The notes beneath the pieces were generated by a model. That model saw only the letters and a list, made by a program, of their open reading frames with translations, did no database searches and had not been told where the DNA came from. A stretch of DNA of 64,000 nt from positions 3,736,012 to 3,800,011 of the forward strand of contig NZ_CP139992.1 of NCBI RefSeq assembly GCF_034424155.1. Reading direction: 5' to 3'. The translations under genes and the position numbers were made by a program. This DNA is from Hafnia alvei. GTDB lineage: Bacteria; Pseudomonadota; Gammaproteobacteria; Enterobacterales; Enterobacteriaceae. The first letter of the stretch is position 1, and every line of letters starts with the position of its first letter. Positions 1 to 9,754 of this stretch are shown one piece after another.

Positions 1-231
1 CAACCTTTCGTCGGACGCCTACGCCAATGGCTTCATAGAAACACAAATGCTCACTGGCGGACGAAACCCTTCATCGTTCTAACATAAAAGAGCCCGGATG
101 CAAGGCGGCGGCGATTGAGCCGCCTTGCTCGGACGCCAGCACAATGTTTATGTGAAACTCGGTGTATTCGGCGGACGAAACCTTTCACTGTTCTGACATA
201 TACAGTGCTGACAGACGAAGCCCCACTCCAC
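1..231. repeat. Non-coding repeat region downstream of ampE
   Basis: No gene is visible here. The stretch holds two diverged copies of a roughly 75-nt unit (11-86 and 129-200). Both begin TCGGACGCC, contain GGCGGACGAAACC, and end in a TTCT-ACATA-like tail. A GC-rich hairpin repeat lies between them. In E. coli the gene following ampE is aroP; nothing of aroP is visible before the window edge. Confidence 0.6.
92..129. repeat. Dispersed 38-bp hairpin repeat, copy 1
   Basis: The sequence contains a perfect 9-bp inverted repeat, CAAGGCGGC/GCCGCCTTG, around a 9-nt loop. A second copy with a single mismatch (in the loop) occurs at 55123-55160 in a different intergenic region. This shows it is a dispersed intergenic element. 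The function is unknown; it could be REP-like or part of a larger mobile repeat. Confidence 0.7.
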
Positions 232-1086
232 CTACATTAACGCCCCATAAATCGTCAGCAGCGCCACAACCACCAGCAACACCATAGTGATCTTTCGCGC
301 TAACGTTACCGCCGCACGCGGCGTCTTAATCGGATCGAGATGTGGATCGCGCGCTAAGGAGAACTGAGCCAAATTAGTCAGCACTTTATATTGCGACGTA
401 TGAACATCACCCAGTGACGCGATCCATGCTGGCAGCGCCCTTTCACCATGGCCTAGCAGCGCATAGGTCACACCGGCTAAACGCACGGGGATCCAATCAA
501 GCCAGTTCAGTATCAAATCCACGCCTGATTGTGCGCGCAATAGCGGTGAAGCCTGACGTGTTAGCCATGTTTGGTAAGCACGTAGCATGGCATATCCTGC
601 TAATGCAACGGGGCCATAAGGACCGGCTACCACAAACCAAAATAGCGGCGCGAGATAGAAACGAAAGTTAATCCAAACCAGCGCATTTTGCAGTTCACGC
701 AAACGAACATCAGCCGTGCAATCCGTCGGTAAACCATGAATCAAGGCCAGCTCAGTCGCCATCTGATCGGTGGCATGTTCATCGCCTTTGCGAGCAGCCG
801 CCAGATAGGCTCGATAGTGCTTACGGATCTCACCGGCACCAATACAAAACAGCGCAATGATAATCCACAGCGCCAATGACAGCACACCGAAGAACATGCC
901 GTGTGCAGCCCACAAAGCGGCAAACACCACCGCCATCCAAACAATCGCCATCAGCAATGTTTTGAGCAACGATGCACCCGAACCCATGCGAAATACCGGC
1001 TCAAAACGGTGATCGATTTGCCAATGGTGGCCGAGCTTAAACAAACGCTCCCACGCTAATACCAGTAACAACGAAAACAGAGTCAT
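232..1086 (-). CDS. ampE: AmpE inner-membrane regulatory protein
   Basis: The 284-residue protein matches AmpE in length, in its N-terminal motif ([19 protein letters not shown]) and in gene order directly after ampD. It is an integral membrane protein: hydrophobic segments are visible near residues 45-80, 145-170 and at the extreme C-terminus (about 265-283). AmpE has been described as a membrane sensor-like partner in chromosomal AmpC beta-lactamase induction, but its biochemical activity is not established. It starts at an ATG 20 bp beyond the ampD stop, so the two genes form an ampDE operon. The gene is intact. Confidence 0.95.
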   Translation of the reverse strand: MTLFSLLLVLAWERLFKLGHHWQIDHRFEPVFRMGSGASLLKTLLMAIVWMAVVFAALWAAHGMFFGVLSLALWIIIALFCIGAGEIRKHYRAYLAAARKGDEHATDQMATELALIHGLPTDCTADVRLRELQNALVWINFRFYLAPLFWFVVAGPYGPVALAGYAMLRAYQTWLTRQASPLLRAQSGVDLILNWLDWIPVRLAGVTYALLGHGERALPAWIASLGDVHTSQYKVLTNLAQFSLARDPHLDPIKTPRAAVTLARKITMVLLVVVALLTIYGALM

Positions 1087-1106
1087 GCTTCTTAACTCCC
1101 AACTTT

Positions 1107-1664
1107 TTATTTATTTTTTATGTAACGACTTAAAATCTGGCGATATTCATCCCAGAAAAACATTGGGCCTGGATCGGTTTTTCGTCCTGGCGCAATATCG
1201 CTATGTCCAGTCACACGCTGAGGCGTTATCGGGTATTCATCCATCAGCAATGCGTTAATTTCAGCCAGCTTGCGATACTGCTCGGGCTCAAACATTTGGG
1301 AATCCGTGCCCTCTAACTCAATGCCAATCGAAAAATCATTGCAGCGTTCACGCCCTTCAAAACAAGAGACTCCCGCATGCCACGCTCGGCGATTAAAAGG
1401 CACATATTGAATCACAGTTCCATCGCGGCGAATCAGGCAGTGTGCTGAGACACGTAAATGCTGAATTTCAGCAAAAAAAGGATGCTCATCGGCACGTAAT
1501 GTCCCGGTAAAAAGCTGGCTGATATACGGCCCGCCAAACTCACCCGGCGGTAAGCTAATATTATGAACCACCAGCAATGACGGCTCTTCACCATCTGGGC
1601 GATCGTCAAAATGAGGCGAAGGCACGCGCTCAACGCCAACAATCCAGCCGTCTTTTAATCGCAT
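1107..1664 (-). CDS. ampD: 1,6-anhydro-N-acetylmuramyl-L-alanine amidase AmpD
   Basis: AmpD is the cytoplasmic zinc amidase that removes the stem peptide from 1,6-anhydroMurNAc peptides during murein recycling. By clearing these inducers it keeps AmpR from activating ampC. The 185-aa protein is a single amidase_2 domain. The expected zinc ligands are present: His34 (VVHN), His154 and Asp164 ([15 protein letters not shown]). The catalytic Glu116 lies in GIELEG. No truncation or missing residue is visible, so recycling should be functional. It is first in the ampD-ampE operon and diverges from nadC across about 210 bp. Confidence 0.97.
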   Translation of the reverse strand: MRLKDGWIVGVERVPSPHFDDRPDGEEPSLLVVHNISLPPGEFGGPYISQLFTGTLRADEHPFFAEIQHLRVSAHCLIRRDGTVIQYVPFNRRAWHAGVSCFEGRERCNDFSIGIELEGTDSQMFEPEQYRKLAEINALLMDEYPITPQRVTGHSDIAPGRKTDPGPMFFWDEYRQILSRYIKNK

Positions 1665-1842
1665 TTCTTACTGCTACTCCTGACCGAATGGGTGTTGTCT
1701 ATAGCCAACATAATTAGAGTTGCAGCCAACACAGATGCAGCTTCAAGTATGACGGCTATATATGGTACTTATAGCGGCAACAGAGTAGCATGATTATTCT
1801 TAATACTTGGACCTATATCAACAGTCCAGGTTTATGGCCTGA

Positions 1843-2766
<924 letters not shown>

Positions 2767-2795
2767 TACCTGATTAAAGCGTTAAGCATTCCCCT

Positions 2796-2848
2796 ACGCC
2801 ATATTGCGGCGCTGTTCGCAATATGGCGTGGAAACCTGCAACAGGTTT
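2796..2848 (+). terminator. Two consecutive hairpins between nadC and ppdD
   Basis: A perfect 12-bp stem (ACGCCATATTGC, 2796-2807, pairing with 2818-2829) has a 10-nt loop. It is followed 2 nt later by a 7-bp stem, AAACCTG/CAGGTTT (2832-2848), with a 3-nt loop. Neither is followed by a strong T-run, so classical intrinsic termination is doubtful. They could protect the nadC 3' end or reduce read-through into ppdD. Confidence 0.45.
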
Positions 2849-2947
2849 GAATTTCTCGTCAATCACCTTTCCAGTCTTATCCTTCGGCACTTGGCTGCCA
2901 CGATCGCTCATTGCATGCTGCGCTACACAACACAGCGGAGACTCATC

Positions 2948-3430
2948 ATGCAGCAAACAACGATTCCTCACTTAATAGCCCATCATCAAAGCGGCTTTAC
3001 CCTCATTGAGCTAATGGTCGTGATCGCCATCATCGCCATTCTCAGCGCCGCAGGCATTCCGGCGTACCAAAGCTATATCCAAAAAGCGGCGATGACCGAC
3101 ATGTTACAGGCCATGATGCCCTATAAAACGGCGATTGAGCTGTGCGCACTGGAACAAGGTAGCCTCTCTGAATGCAATATCGGGGCGAGTGGTATCCCTC
3201 AAAGTAAAAGTACAACGTATGTCAGCAGCCTCAACGTGTCTCAAGGCATTATCACTGCGGTAGGGCAGCAGGCGTTAAAAGGATTAACCGCATCGCTCAC
3301 ACCACAGTTTGACAGCACCAGCGGAGATCTCAGTTGGCAAAAAAACTGTCAGGCGTCGGGTGAAAACAGCGCACTTGTCACCGCCTGCGAGCAGGTTCTG
3401 CGCTTCCCATCCGCAGGAGGCTCTCAGTGA
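2948..3430 (+). CDS. ppdD: Type IV major prepilin PpdD
   Basis: This is the secreted pilin subunit of the type IV pilus. The start chosen is the ATG at 2948, because GGAG sits at 2937-2940 and the prepilin leader begins just after. An upstream in-frame ATG at 2804 lies inside the nadC-ppdD hairpin and would add unrelated sequence. The 160-aa product has a leader ending SG, then FTLIELMVVIAIIAIL, the class A prepilin peptidase site with +1 Phe and +5 Glu. The C-terminal half has a Cys pair (near FPSAGG) for the usual disulfide loop. The 16-residue leader is longer than the 6-residue E. coli leader. Its stop overlaps the hofB start (GTGA). Confidence 0.93.
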   Translation: MQQTTIPHLIAHHQSGFTLIELMVVIAIIAILSAAGIPAYQSYIQKAAMTDMLQAMMPYKTAIELCALEQGSLSECNIGASGIPQSKSTTYVSSLNVSQGIITAVGQQALKGLTASLTPQFDSTSGDLSWQKNCQASGENSALVTACEQVLRFPSAGGSQ

Positions 3431-4830
3431 ACCAGCCACATATTGAGCAGCTATGCCACCAATTTGGCTGCGTCATGATCGAAGCTGATAGCCAAGCGAT
3501 CCAGATCGCAGGGCCTCACGCAGTGGCTCCGAGCAAACTCATCGACGCAATAAAATTCGCCAGCGGGAAATCCGTCGTTTGGCATGTGTGGGGCGTAGCC
3601 CAGCTAGAGTCAGCCCAACAACATCATGCAACAGTATTAAACCCACCAGACAGCACCGGTGATGATGTTAAAACCAAGCAGTTACTCGAATATATTATTC
3701 AGCAAGCGCTCAAGCGAAGAGCCTCAGACATCCATCTTGAACCTAGACGAGACGGCCTAAGCGTTCGCCTACGCATTGATGGCGTATTACAGCCGCTGCG
3801 GATCCCGAGCGGCAGCGAAACTCTGCGCATCATCCCTCGGCTAAAAGTGATGGCTGAACTGGATATCGCGGAACGCCGCATTCCACAGGATGGGCAACTT
3901 AACATCGCGCTAAATGCCCAGAGCGCAACCTTTCGTATTTCCACCCTGCCCACTCGGCTTGGTGAAAAAGTGGTACTGCGTCAGGTGCAAGATGGGGCTC
4001 AGCCTTTCGAACTCGACGACTTGGGGTTCGAACCCCAAGCGCTTAGCACGTTTAAATCCACATTGAGCAAACCTCAGGGGCTGATTTTAGTCACAGGGCC
4101 AACGGGAAGTGGAAAAACAGCCACGCTCTATAGCAGCCTTAACTATTTGCATTCGCCAGAGATCAACATTTGCAGCGTAGAAGATCCGGTTGAGTCGCCG
4201 TTGGAAGGTGTCAACCAAACCGCAATTAACACCAAAGCCGCGCTCGGATTTACCACCGTCCTACGTGCGCTGCTGCGTCAAGACCCCGATGTAATTATGA
4301 TCGGCGAGATCCGCGATGCTGAAACGGCGGAGATTGCTGTCAATGCAGCACAAACGGGGCATCTGGTGCTATCTACACTACATACCAATTCTGCTAGCGA
4401 AACGCTGGTGCGTTTATCTCAGCTAAATGTTAAGCCTTACCTTATCGCCGCCAGTTTGAGCCTCGTTATCGCACAGCGGCTGGTGCGCAAACTTTGTCAG
4501 CATTGTCGCCAACGCGATCACACCGCTCAAAAACTCACCCCCAGCCAGTGGCAAGGCGATGAGTTTCATCACTGGATAGCCGTTGGCTGCGAGCACTGCT
4601 TCAACGGTTACTATGGTCGAAAAGCGGTTTACGAAATCTTGCCGATTTCCCGTGAAATCCAACACGCGCTGCTCGCTCATGCCTCCGCGCTAGACATTTA
4701 CTCGCTGTCACAGCAACAAGGCGTTGTGTCGCTATGGCAGGCAGGTCTTCAGCTTGCTCATCGAGGAGAAACCTCACTCGCGGAAGTCGTGCGTGTATTG
4801 GGTAGTCATTATGCTGACAACACACGGTGA
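3427..4830 (+). CDS. hofB: Type IV pilus assembly ATPase (PilB/GspE family)
   Basis: This hexameric cytoplasmic ATPase is predicted to power PpdD pilus polymerisation. The 467-aa protein has the GspE/PilB fold. It shows a Walker A motif, GPTGSGKT, near residue 222, an Asp box (SVEDPVE), a Walker B motif (PDVIMIGEIRD) near 287, and a His box (STLHTNSA). A tetracysteine zinc site, CQHC...CEHC, lies near residues 357-391 and is typical of PilB. The N-terminal domain is shorter than in canonical PilB, as in E. coli HofB. It starts at a GTG overlapping the ppdD stop and ends 6 bp before hofC. Confidence 0.93.
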   Translation: MNQPHIEQLCHQFGCVMIEADSQAIQIAGPHAVAPSKLIDAIKFASGKSVVWHVWGVAQLESAQQHHATVLNPPDSTGDDVKTKQLLEYIIQQALKRRASDIHLEPRRDGLSVRLRIDGVLQPLRIPSGSETLRIIPRLKVMAELDIAERRIPQDGQLNIALNAQSATFRISTLPTRLGEKVVLRQVQDGAQPFELDDLGFEPQALSTFKSTLSKPQGLILVTGPTGSGKTATLYSSLNYLHSPEINICSVEDPVESPLEGVNQTAINTKAALGFTTVLRALLRQDPDVIMIGEIRDAETAEIAVNAAQTGHLVLSTLHTNSASETLVRLSQLNVKPYLIAASLSLVIAQRLVRKLCQHCRQRDHTAQKLTPSQWQGDEFHHWIAVGCEHCFNGYYGRKAVYEILPISREIQHALLAHASALDIYSLSQQQGVVSLWQAGLQLAHRGETSLAEVVRVLGSHYADNTR

Positions 4831-4836
4831 ACATAG

Positions 4837-6033
4837 ATGGCTTATGCGCTCTTCACGTGGTTAGCGATAGATCCCGCGCAACAATTGCAAACGGGCATCT
4901 GTCTCGCCAAACAAAAAGATCAGGCATTTTTACAGCTACAGAGACAAGACCTCACACCGTTAAAAATGCAGCGGCAGTATAGCCTGCGCCCCTTGGCGTG
5001 GAAGAATGCCGATTGCATTCATGTTATCGAACAGCTCGCCACGTTGCTGCATGCGGGATTACCTTTGGCTAAATGCCTACTGATGCTGTCAGAAGATCAC
5101 CCACATCTGCATTGGCGGTGCTTACTTCAACGACTTGCACAGCAGGTGAGTATGGGTACTCCTCTTTCAGAAGCGATGGTCACTTTCTCAGACATCTTTC
5201 CTCCGGTGTATAGCAAAACCATTGCCACGGCAGAATTGACAGGAAGGCTGGATCAAAGCTGTTTTGCGCTAGCAGAACAGCAGAAGCGCCAAGCCGAACT
5301 CAAAGCCAAGATCGGCAAAGCGTTGCGCTATCCCGCTCTCTTACTCAGCGTCACACTGGTCGTGATCGTCATTATGCTGGTTTGGGTATTACCGCAATTT
5401 TCCGATCTCTACCGAAGTTTTAATGCCCCCTTGCCTGCGTTCACGCGCGCATTGATGGCTTGCTCTCAGATGCTAATTCAGCATGCGCCATCGATTGTTG
5501 GGATTAACACTTCAGCAGCGCTTCTGATGTTGTGGCGCTATCAGCGCTCTCCATCATTCAGAAAACAAACCCAGCGAATGTTATTACGGTTACCCATCAT
5601 CGGTTGTTTGATATCAACGGCAAATCTTAGCCAGCTCTTTTTCAGTCTCGCCATGACCCAACAGGCAGGATTGCCGCTATTAAAAGGGTTAGATAATGCG
5701 GCTCAGGCGCAGCAGAATCCTATTTTTCGGCAGGCAGTCGAAGATGTGAGCCAGAATTTACAGCAGGGAGATGCCCTAAGCGTCGCCATAAAACAACAGT
5801 CAGTATTTCCAACGCTGTGTTTTCAACTAATACGAGTCGGTGAGGAATCCGGCGGGCTTGACCACATGATGTCGCGCTTGGCACAGCATTATCAGCATCA
5901 GGCTAATAGCCTAAGCGACGCGCTGGCACAGATGGTAGAACCTATCATGATGGTGATTATGGGTATTGTTGTTGGCGGCTTAGTGCTTGCAATGTATCTC
6001 CCTATTTTTCAGTTGGGCAGCGTATTGCAATAA
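4837..6033 (+). CDS. hofC: Type IV pilus inner-membrane platform protein (PilC/GspF)
   Basis: HofC is the polytopic inner-membrane core protein that couples the HofB ATPase to pilin extraction. The 398-aa protein has two GspF domains. The first begins near residue 65 (IEQLATLLHAGLPL). The second is near 265 (LSQLFFSLAMTQQAGLPLLKGL). Membrane segments lie near 167-190, 220-235 and at the C-terminus (MMVIMGIVVGGLVLAMYLP). It ends the ppdD-hofB-hofC operon. Prepilin peptidase, secretin and minor pilins must be encoded elsewhere. It converges on guaC. Confidence 0.92.
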   Translation: MAYALFTWLAIDPAQQLQTGICLAKQKDQAFLQLQRQDLTPLKMQRQYSLRPLAWKNADCIHVIEQLATLLHAGLPLAKCLLMLSEDHPHLHWRCLLQRLAQQVSMGTPLSEAMVTFSDIFPPVYSKTIATAELTGRLDQSCFALAEQQKRQAELKAKIGKALRYPALLLSVTLVVIVIMLVWVLPQFSDLYRSFNAPLPAFTRALMACSQMLIQHAPSIVGINTSAALLMLWRYQRSPSFRKQTQRMLLRLPIIGCLISTANLSQLFFSLAMTQQAGLPLLKGLDNAAQAQQNPIFRQAVEDVSQNLQQGDALSVAIKQQSVFPTLCFQLIRVGEESGGLDHMMSRLAQHYQHQANSLSDALAQMVEPIMMVIMGIVVGGLVLAMYLPIFQLGSVLQ

Positions 6034-6073
6034 GAAATGATGACGGGCAAAGAAGGCATAAAATAAAACAAAA

Positions 6074-6101
6074 CAGCCACCCTGTATCAACAGAATGGCT
6101 G
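6074..6101 (-). terminator. Rho-independent terminator of guaC
   Basis: On the minus strand, CAGCCA...TGGCTG forms a stem with an inner CTGT/ACAG pairing. It is followed by a T-rich tract (TTTTGTTTTATTTT). The position is between convergent hofC and guaC. Confidence 0.75.
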
Positions 6102-6117
6102 CATTGAGAGTGCTAAA

Positions 6118-7164
6118 TTAGTTAGAACCGTAAACGCGGTTTTCCTGTTCCGCAACGCGGATAAAGGTGGTGCGCTTGGTCAGCTCTTTCAAACGCTCTG
6201 CACCCACATAGGTACACGCTGAGCGCAGGCCACCCAAGATATCACGAACGGTGTTATCTACCGGTCCACGCAGCGGGAGGCGCACGGTTTTGCCTTCAGC
6301 GGCACGATAGCCAGCCACACCGCCAACGTGGCGATTCATGGCAGATTCAGAGCTCATGCCGTAGAACAGCATGAATTTATCACCGCTTTCGTCTTCAACG
6401 ATACGGCCTTCACATTCATCATGCCCAGCCAGCATACCACCCAGCATTACGAAATCAGCGCCACCGCCGAAAGCTTTAGCCACATCACCCGGAACGGTGC
6501 AACCACCGTCGGATACAATTTGCCCACCCAGACCATGCGCAGCATCGGCACATTCAATCACGGCGGACAGCTGTGGATAGCCAACGCCGGTTTTCACACG
6601 TGTGGTGCAGACTGACCCCGGCCCGATGCCGACTTTTACGATGTCTGCGCCGGACAAAATCAGCTCTTCGACCATTTCACCGGTCACAACGTTACCCGCA
6701 CAGATCACTTTATCTGGGCATGCTTCGCGCGCTTTACGCAGGAATGCCACAAAGTGCTCTGAATAACCATTAGCAACGTCGATACAGATAAATTTCAGTG
6801 ATGGGGATAAAGCCAGAATCTGCTTCATCTTCACGAAGTCAGCTTCAGAGGTACCGGTAGAAACCATAACATGACGCAGTACGCTTTCAGACGAACGCTG
6901 AACGAACTGCTGCCACTGTTCTACGGTGTAATGTTTATGAACGGCGGTCAGAACATCGAAAGAAGCGAGCGCTTCTGCCATGCGGAAAGTGCCTACCGTA
7001 TCCATATTGGCTGCGATAACCGGAACGCCGGACCACTTCCATCCTGAATGCTTAAAGGTGTACTCACGCTCCAGCTCAACTTCAGAACGGCTTTTTAAGG
7101 TTGAACGCTTAGGGCGGATCAGGACATCTTTAAAGCCTAACTTCAGATCTTCTTCAATACGCAT
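6118..7164 (-). CDS. guaC: GMP reductase
   Basis: GuaC reduces GMP to IMP with NADPH and release of ammonia, letting cells recycle guanine nucleotides. The start chosen is the ATG at 7164, giving [21 protein letters not shown], which matches the E. coli N-terminus. A more distal in-frame ATG at 7209 would add 15 non-conserved residues. AGGA precedes the chosen start. The 348-aa protein is an IMPDH/GMPR TIM barrel. The catalytic Cys lies in [11 protein letters not shown] near residue 186, and the phosphate-binding glycines in [21 protein letters not shown]. There is no CBS domain, as expected for GuaC. Confidence 0.97.
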   Translation of the reverse strand: MRIEEDLKLGFKDVLIRPKRSTLKSRSEVELEREYTFKHSGWKWSGVPVIAANMDTVGTFRMAEALASFDVLTAVHKHYTVEQWQQFVQRSSESVLRHVMVSTGTSEADFVKMKQILALSPSLKFICIDVANGYSEHFVAFLRKAREACPDKVICAGNVVTGEMVEELILSGADIVKVGIGPGSVCTTRVKTGVGYPQLSAVIECADAAHGLGGQIVSDGGCTVPGDVAKAFGGGADFVMLGGMLAGHDECEGRIVEDESGDKFMLFYGMSSESAMNRHVGGVAGYRAAEGKTVRLPLRGPVDNTVRDILGGLRSACTYVGAERLKELTKRTTFIRVAEQENRVYGSN

Positions 7165-7374
7165 GTGTTTGGTTTCCTGGTTAACGGCGACGATTCGCAG
7201 GGAATGCAATCATACAAACGATTGGCTGTTGCATGACGCCAGTTCCAGTGACGTTATCATACGCAAGAATTCCACCTCGACAAGACTGCTTTTTCATCAA
7301 AATTTAGGTTACACTCCCATAAATTTACTTCAGCCAGCCAACCCCTTCCATATCACATTTTTCTGCATCAAAAA

Positions 7375-7405
7375 GCGCAAACCTTACAATTGCGCCTGTT
7401 TTTTT
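7375..7405 (+). terminator. Terminator-like hairpin upstream of coaE
   Basis: A 6-bp stem, GCGCAA/TTGCGC, has a 9-nt loop and is followed by a long T-run on the plus strand. The minus strand also has five T residues after the stem. It lies about 150 nt upstream of coaE, within its probable leader, so premature termination is possible. Confidence 0.45.
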
Positions 7406-7459
7406 CTCAAAATAGTCGAGCCAATAAGATCCTTGCTTGCACTTGGCGCTAGGACCATT

Positions 7460-7528
7460 ATGATTCGCATGGCATTTATTTCTCGCACCCATTGTGGGTT
7501 GATTAAGGTGTTAGCCAGCAAACAGTGA
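7460..7528 (+). CDS. Possible 22-codon leader ORF upstream of coaE
   Basis: ATG at 7460 is preceded by AGGA with 5-nt spacing. The ORF runs to TGA at 7528 and would encode MIRMAFISRTHCGLIKVLAS plus two residues. No family is recognised. The ribosome binding site is decent, but the ORF is short and could occur by chance. Confidence 0.25.
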   Translation: MIRMAFISRTHCGLIKVLASKQ

Positions 7529-7558
7529 TGCGCTAATTGGCTATGAAAAGGTGGCTTG

Positions 7559-8182
7559 ATGACCTACATCGTTGCATTAACCGGTGGGATCGGCAGTGGT
7601 AAAAGCACTGTCGCGGATGCGTTCAGCCAGTTGGGCGTTCCCGTTGTTGATGCCGACGTCATTGCCAGACAGGTCGTAGCCGTTGGCGCTCCCGCGCTAC
7701 AAAAAATTGCCGCACATTTCGGTCAGAAGATATTGCTGGGTGATGGCTCATTAAATCGGGCATTACTGCGAGAAATTATTTTTAATCAGCCGCAGGAAAA
7801 AAGGTGGCTCAACAGCCTGCTGCATCCCATGATCCATCAAGAGACGCAGCGTCAACTCGCCACTATTGATGCCCCTTACGCGTTATGGGTAGTTCCTCTG
7901 TTGATTGAAAACGGATTAACTCAGCGAGCACAGCGCGTGTTGGTGGTTGACGTTGATCCTGAAGTACAGCTTCAGCGGACAATGGCTCGCGACGGTGTTT
8001 CTCGCGAACAAGCCGCAAACATTTTGGCAGCTCAGGCCACACGTTCACAACGTTTAGCCTATGCTGATGATATTATTGAGAACAGCGGTAGCCCTGAAAC
8101 CATCGCGCCGCGCGTTGCCTCACTGCATCGTCACTATCTAGATCTGGCGGCAGCGACCCAACAGGATCCACACCATGAGTGA
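7559..8182 (+). CDS. coaE: Dephospho-CoA kinase
   Basis: CoaE phosphorylates the 3'-hydroxyl of dephospho-CoA, the last step of coenzyme A synthesis. The start chosen is the ATG at 7559, with AAAAGG ending about 7 nt upstream. A TTG immediately before it could also be read. The 207-aa P-loop kinase has Walker [10 protein letters not shown] near residues 9-17, the DADVIAR substrate motif near 32, and HPMIHQE and [10 protein letters not shown] further on. It heads the coaE-zapD-yacG operon and overlaps zapD by 8 nt, suggesting translational coupling. Confidence 0.96.
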   Translation: MTYIVALTGGIGSGKSTVADAFSQLGVPVVDADVIARQVVAVGAPALQKIAAHFGQKILLGDGSLNRALLREIIFNQPQEKRWLNSLLHPMIHQETQRQLATIDAPYALWVVPLLIENGLTQRAQRVLVVDVDPEVQLQRTMARDGVSREQAANILAAQATRSQRLAYADDIIENSGSPETIAPRVASLHRHYLDLAAATQQDPHHE

Positions 8183-8927
8183 TACATCTACGACTGTTTT
8201 GTTTGAACATCCGCTAAATGAAAAGATGCGTACTTGGCTACGAATTGATTTTCTACTTCAGCAATTACAGCAACATAGACATCTACAAGATATCACTGGC
8301 GCCCTTGCCTTTTTTCGTACCACGGCCGATTTGCTTGATGTTCTAGAGCGCGGCGAAGTGCGCACCGAGCTGTTAAAAGAGCTTGAGCGCCAGCAGCGAA
8401 AACTTCTGCAATGGACTGAAGTTCCCGGCGTCGATCAGGAGATGATCCGCCAATTACGTAGCCAACTGAAAAATCAGGCCGCCACATTGATGGCTGCGCC
8501 GCGTATTGGCCAACAGCTGCGTGAAGATCGTCTTATCGCCTTGGTTCGTCAGCGTTTGGGTATCCCCGGTGGTTGCTGTAGTTTTGACCTGCCAACGCTG
8601 CACATTTGGCTTCATCAGCCGCAAGAAATTCGTGACGAACTCGTCGACTCTTGGCTCATCTCCCTTGAACCATTGTCCGCAACGCTAACGTTAATTCTAA
8701 ACTTAATCCGTAACTCTGGCGTGTTCAAACCGATGATCAGCCTCAACGGTTTTTATCAGGATAACGCGGAAGATGCCGATCTGCTGCGAATGAATATTGC
8801 GTTGAATTTGCAGGTATACCCGCAGGTTTCTGGCCACAAAACGCGTTTTGCGATCCGCTTCTTACCGCTTGATAGCGAGCAAGGAACTGTTCCAGAACGT
8901 TTGCAGTTTGAACTGGCCTGCTGCTAA
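8175..8927 (+). CDS. zapD: Cell division protein ZapD (FtsZ-associated)
   Basis: ZapD binds the FtsZ C-terminal tail and cross-links FtsZ protofilaments in the Z-ring. The 250-aa protein has the family N-terminus ([20 protein letters not shown]) and an alpha-helical N-terminal domain. A C-terminal beta-rich domain follows, ending near [10 protein letters not shown]. Its length is normal. It overlaps coaE by 8 nt and is followed by yacG after 64 bp. Confidence 0.95.
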   Translation: MSDTSTTVLFEHPLNEKMRTWLRIDFLLQQLQQHRHLQDITGALAFFRTTADLLDVLERGEVRTELLKELERQQRKLLQWTEVPGVDQEMIRQLRSQLKNQAATLMAAPRIGQQLREDRLIALVRQRLGIPGGCCSFDLPTLHIWLHQPQEIRDELVDSWLISLEPLSATLTLILNLIRNSGVFKPMISLNGFYQDNAEDADLLRMNIALNLQVYPQVSGHKTRFAIRFLPLDSEQGTVPERLQFELACC

Positions 8928-8991
8928 AAATGCACTAAAGGCTCACGATGCTGAGGCGTTCTCAAAACGTGAGCACGAAAGGAAATAGAAA

Positions 8992-9186
8992 ATGACAGAT
9001 GAAACTATGACGGTGAACTGCCCTATCTGCGGCAAATCCGTAATTTGGGGCGAGCAAAGCCCATATCGCCCTTTCTGCTGCAAGCGCTGCCAGCTGATTG
9101 ACCTTGGCGAATGGGCCGATGAAGAGAAACGCATTCCGAGCAATTCAGATCTTTCAGAAAGCGATGACTGGAGTGAAGAGCTGTAA
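8992..9186 (+). CDS. yacG: DNA gyrase inhibitor YacG (zinc finger)
   Basis: YacG is a small zinc-binding protein that binds GyrB and inhibits gyrase. The 64-aa product has the four-Cys zinc site CPIC and CCKRC, at about residues 10-13 and 29-33. A conserved [12 protein letters not shown] segment and an acidic C-terminal tail follow. AAAGGAAAT precedes the ATG. It is last in the coaE operon. Confidence 0.95.
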   Translation: MTDETMTVNCPICGKSVIWGEQSPYRPFCCKRCQLIDLGEWADEEKRIPSNSDLSESDDWSEEL

Positions 9187-9196
9187 TGCACTCACA

Positions 9197-9217
9197 GGCG
9201 TAGGTTTTGCCTACGCC
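9197..9217. terminator. Hairpin between convergent yacG and mutT
   Basis: A perfect 8-bp stem, GGCGTAGG/CCTACGCC, has a 5-nt loop, but neither strand shows a strong T-run after it. Its position between convergent genes suggests a weak bidirectional terminator. Confidence 0.45.
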
Positions 9218-9258
9218 ATTTGAGCTATGTTTTGAGTAACAAAATGCTTTGAACGGCG

Positions 9259-9654
9259 CTATGCCTTGTTAAGCTGTTCGATAACTGGCTTGTTAGGCTC
9301 AGGAAACTCTTCGGCTTTCAGCTGATGTTGATGCACCCAACGCATTGGCTGGCCTTCTCGCCCGTATGGCGTTTTATTCCAACGCTTAACCAAATAAAAA
9401 TAGAGCGTAACGATACGGTCGCTAAAACGATGATCCAGCTGGTACAGCAATTCACTGTCTAAGACTTCGATCCCCGTTTCTTCTAATAATTCGCGCTGCA
9501 ATCCCTGAACCGGGCTCTCATTAACCTCAATTTTTCCGCCGGGAAACTCCCACAGGCCGGATAAATGCGAGTCGCCGCCACGCTGAGTAATGAAAATCTC
9601 CCCTTCGTCATTGCGAATAATGCCTACTGCAATGTGCAAGTGTTTCAGGCTCAT
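9259..9654 (-). CDS. mutT: 8-oxo-dGTP diphosphatase
   Basis: MutT hydrolyses 8-oxo-dGTP, preventing A:T to C:G transversions. The 131-aa Nudix protein has the full Nudix box: GGKIEVNESPVQGLQRELLE followed by ETGIE, with the catalytic REL-EE core, near residues 37-60. The N-terminal HIAVGIIRN strand is typical. It lies downstream of secA, but a strong terminator separates the two, so it probably has its own promoter. Confidence 0.95.
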   Translation of the reverse strand: MSLKHLHIAVGIIRNDEGEIFITQRGGDSHLSGLWEFPGGKIEVNESPVQGLQRELLEETGIEVLDSELLYQLDHRFSDRIVTLYFYLVKRWNKTPYGREGQPMRWVHQHQLKAEEFPEPNKPVIEQLNKA

Positions 9655-9698
9655 AGCTTATTCCTTCTGATGACATTCTTACCTGAGAAGATAAGAAA

Positions 9699-9724
9699 AA
9701 GGGATACGCCAAAGCGTATCCCTT
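9699..9724 (-). terminator. Rho-independent terminator of secA
   Basis: An 11-bp perfect stem, AAGGGATACGC/GCGTATCCCTT, has a 4-nt loop. On the minus strand it is followed by TTTCTTATC immediately after the stem. It lies 31 bp beyond the secA stop. Confidence 0.85.
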
Positions 9725-9754
9725 GATAACGATTATGTTCACAGCGTTAAGTGA

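Larger units (their letters stand above)
7165..7558. other. guaC-coaE divergent intergenic region
   Basis: This is 394 bp with no large gene. It contains a TACACT -10-like element (about 7311-7316). It also contains a bidirectional terminator-like hairpin, GCGCAA (7375-7380)/TTGCGC (7390-7395), followed on the plus strand by CTGTTTTTTT. A 22-codon ORF (7460-7528) with AGGA 5 nt upstream of its ATG follows. Promoters for both genes should lie here. The hairpin could attenuate coaE transcription or end a short leader RNA. Confidence 0.5.

Noticed and set aside
6980-7528. 182-codon plus-strand ORF overlapping guaC
   Set aside because: The first half is antisense to the guaC coding start. Only its last 22 codons have an RBS-linked ATG, listed separately as a weak candidate.
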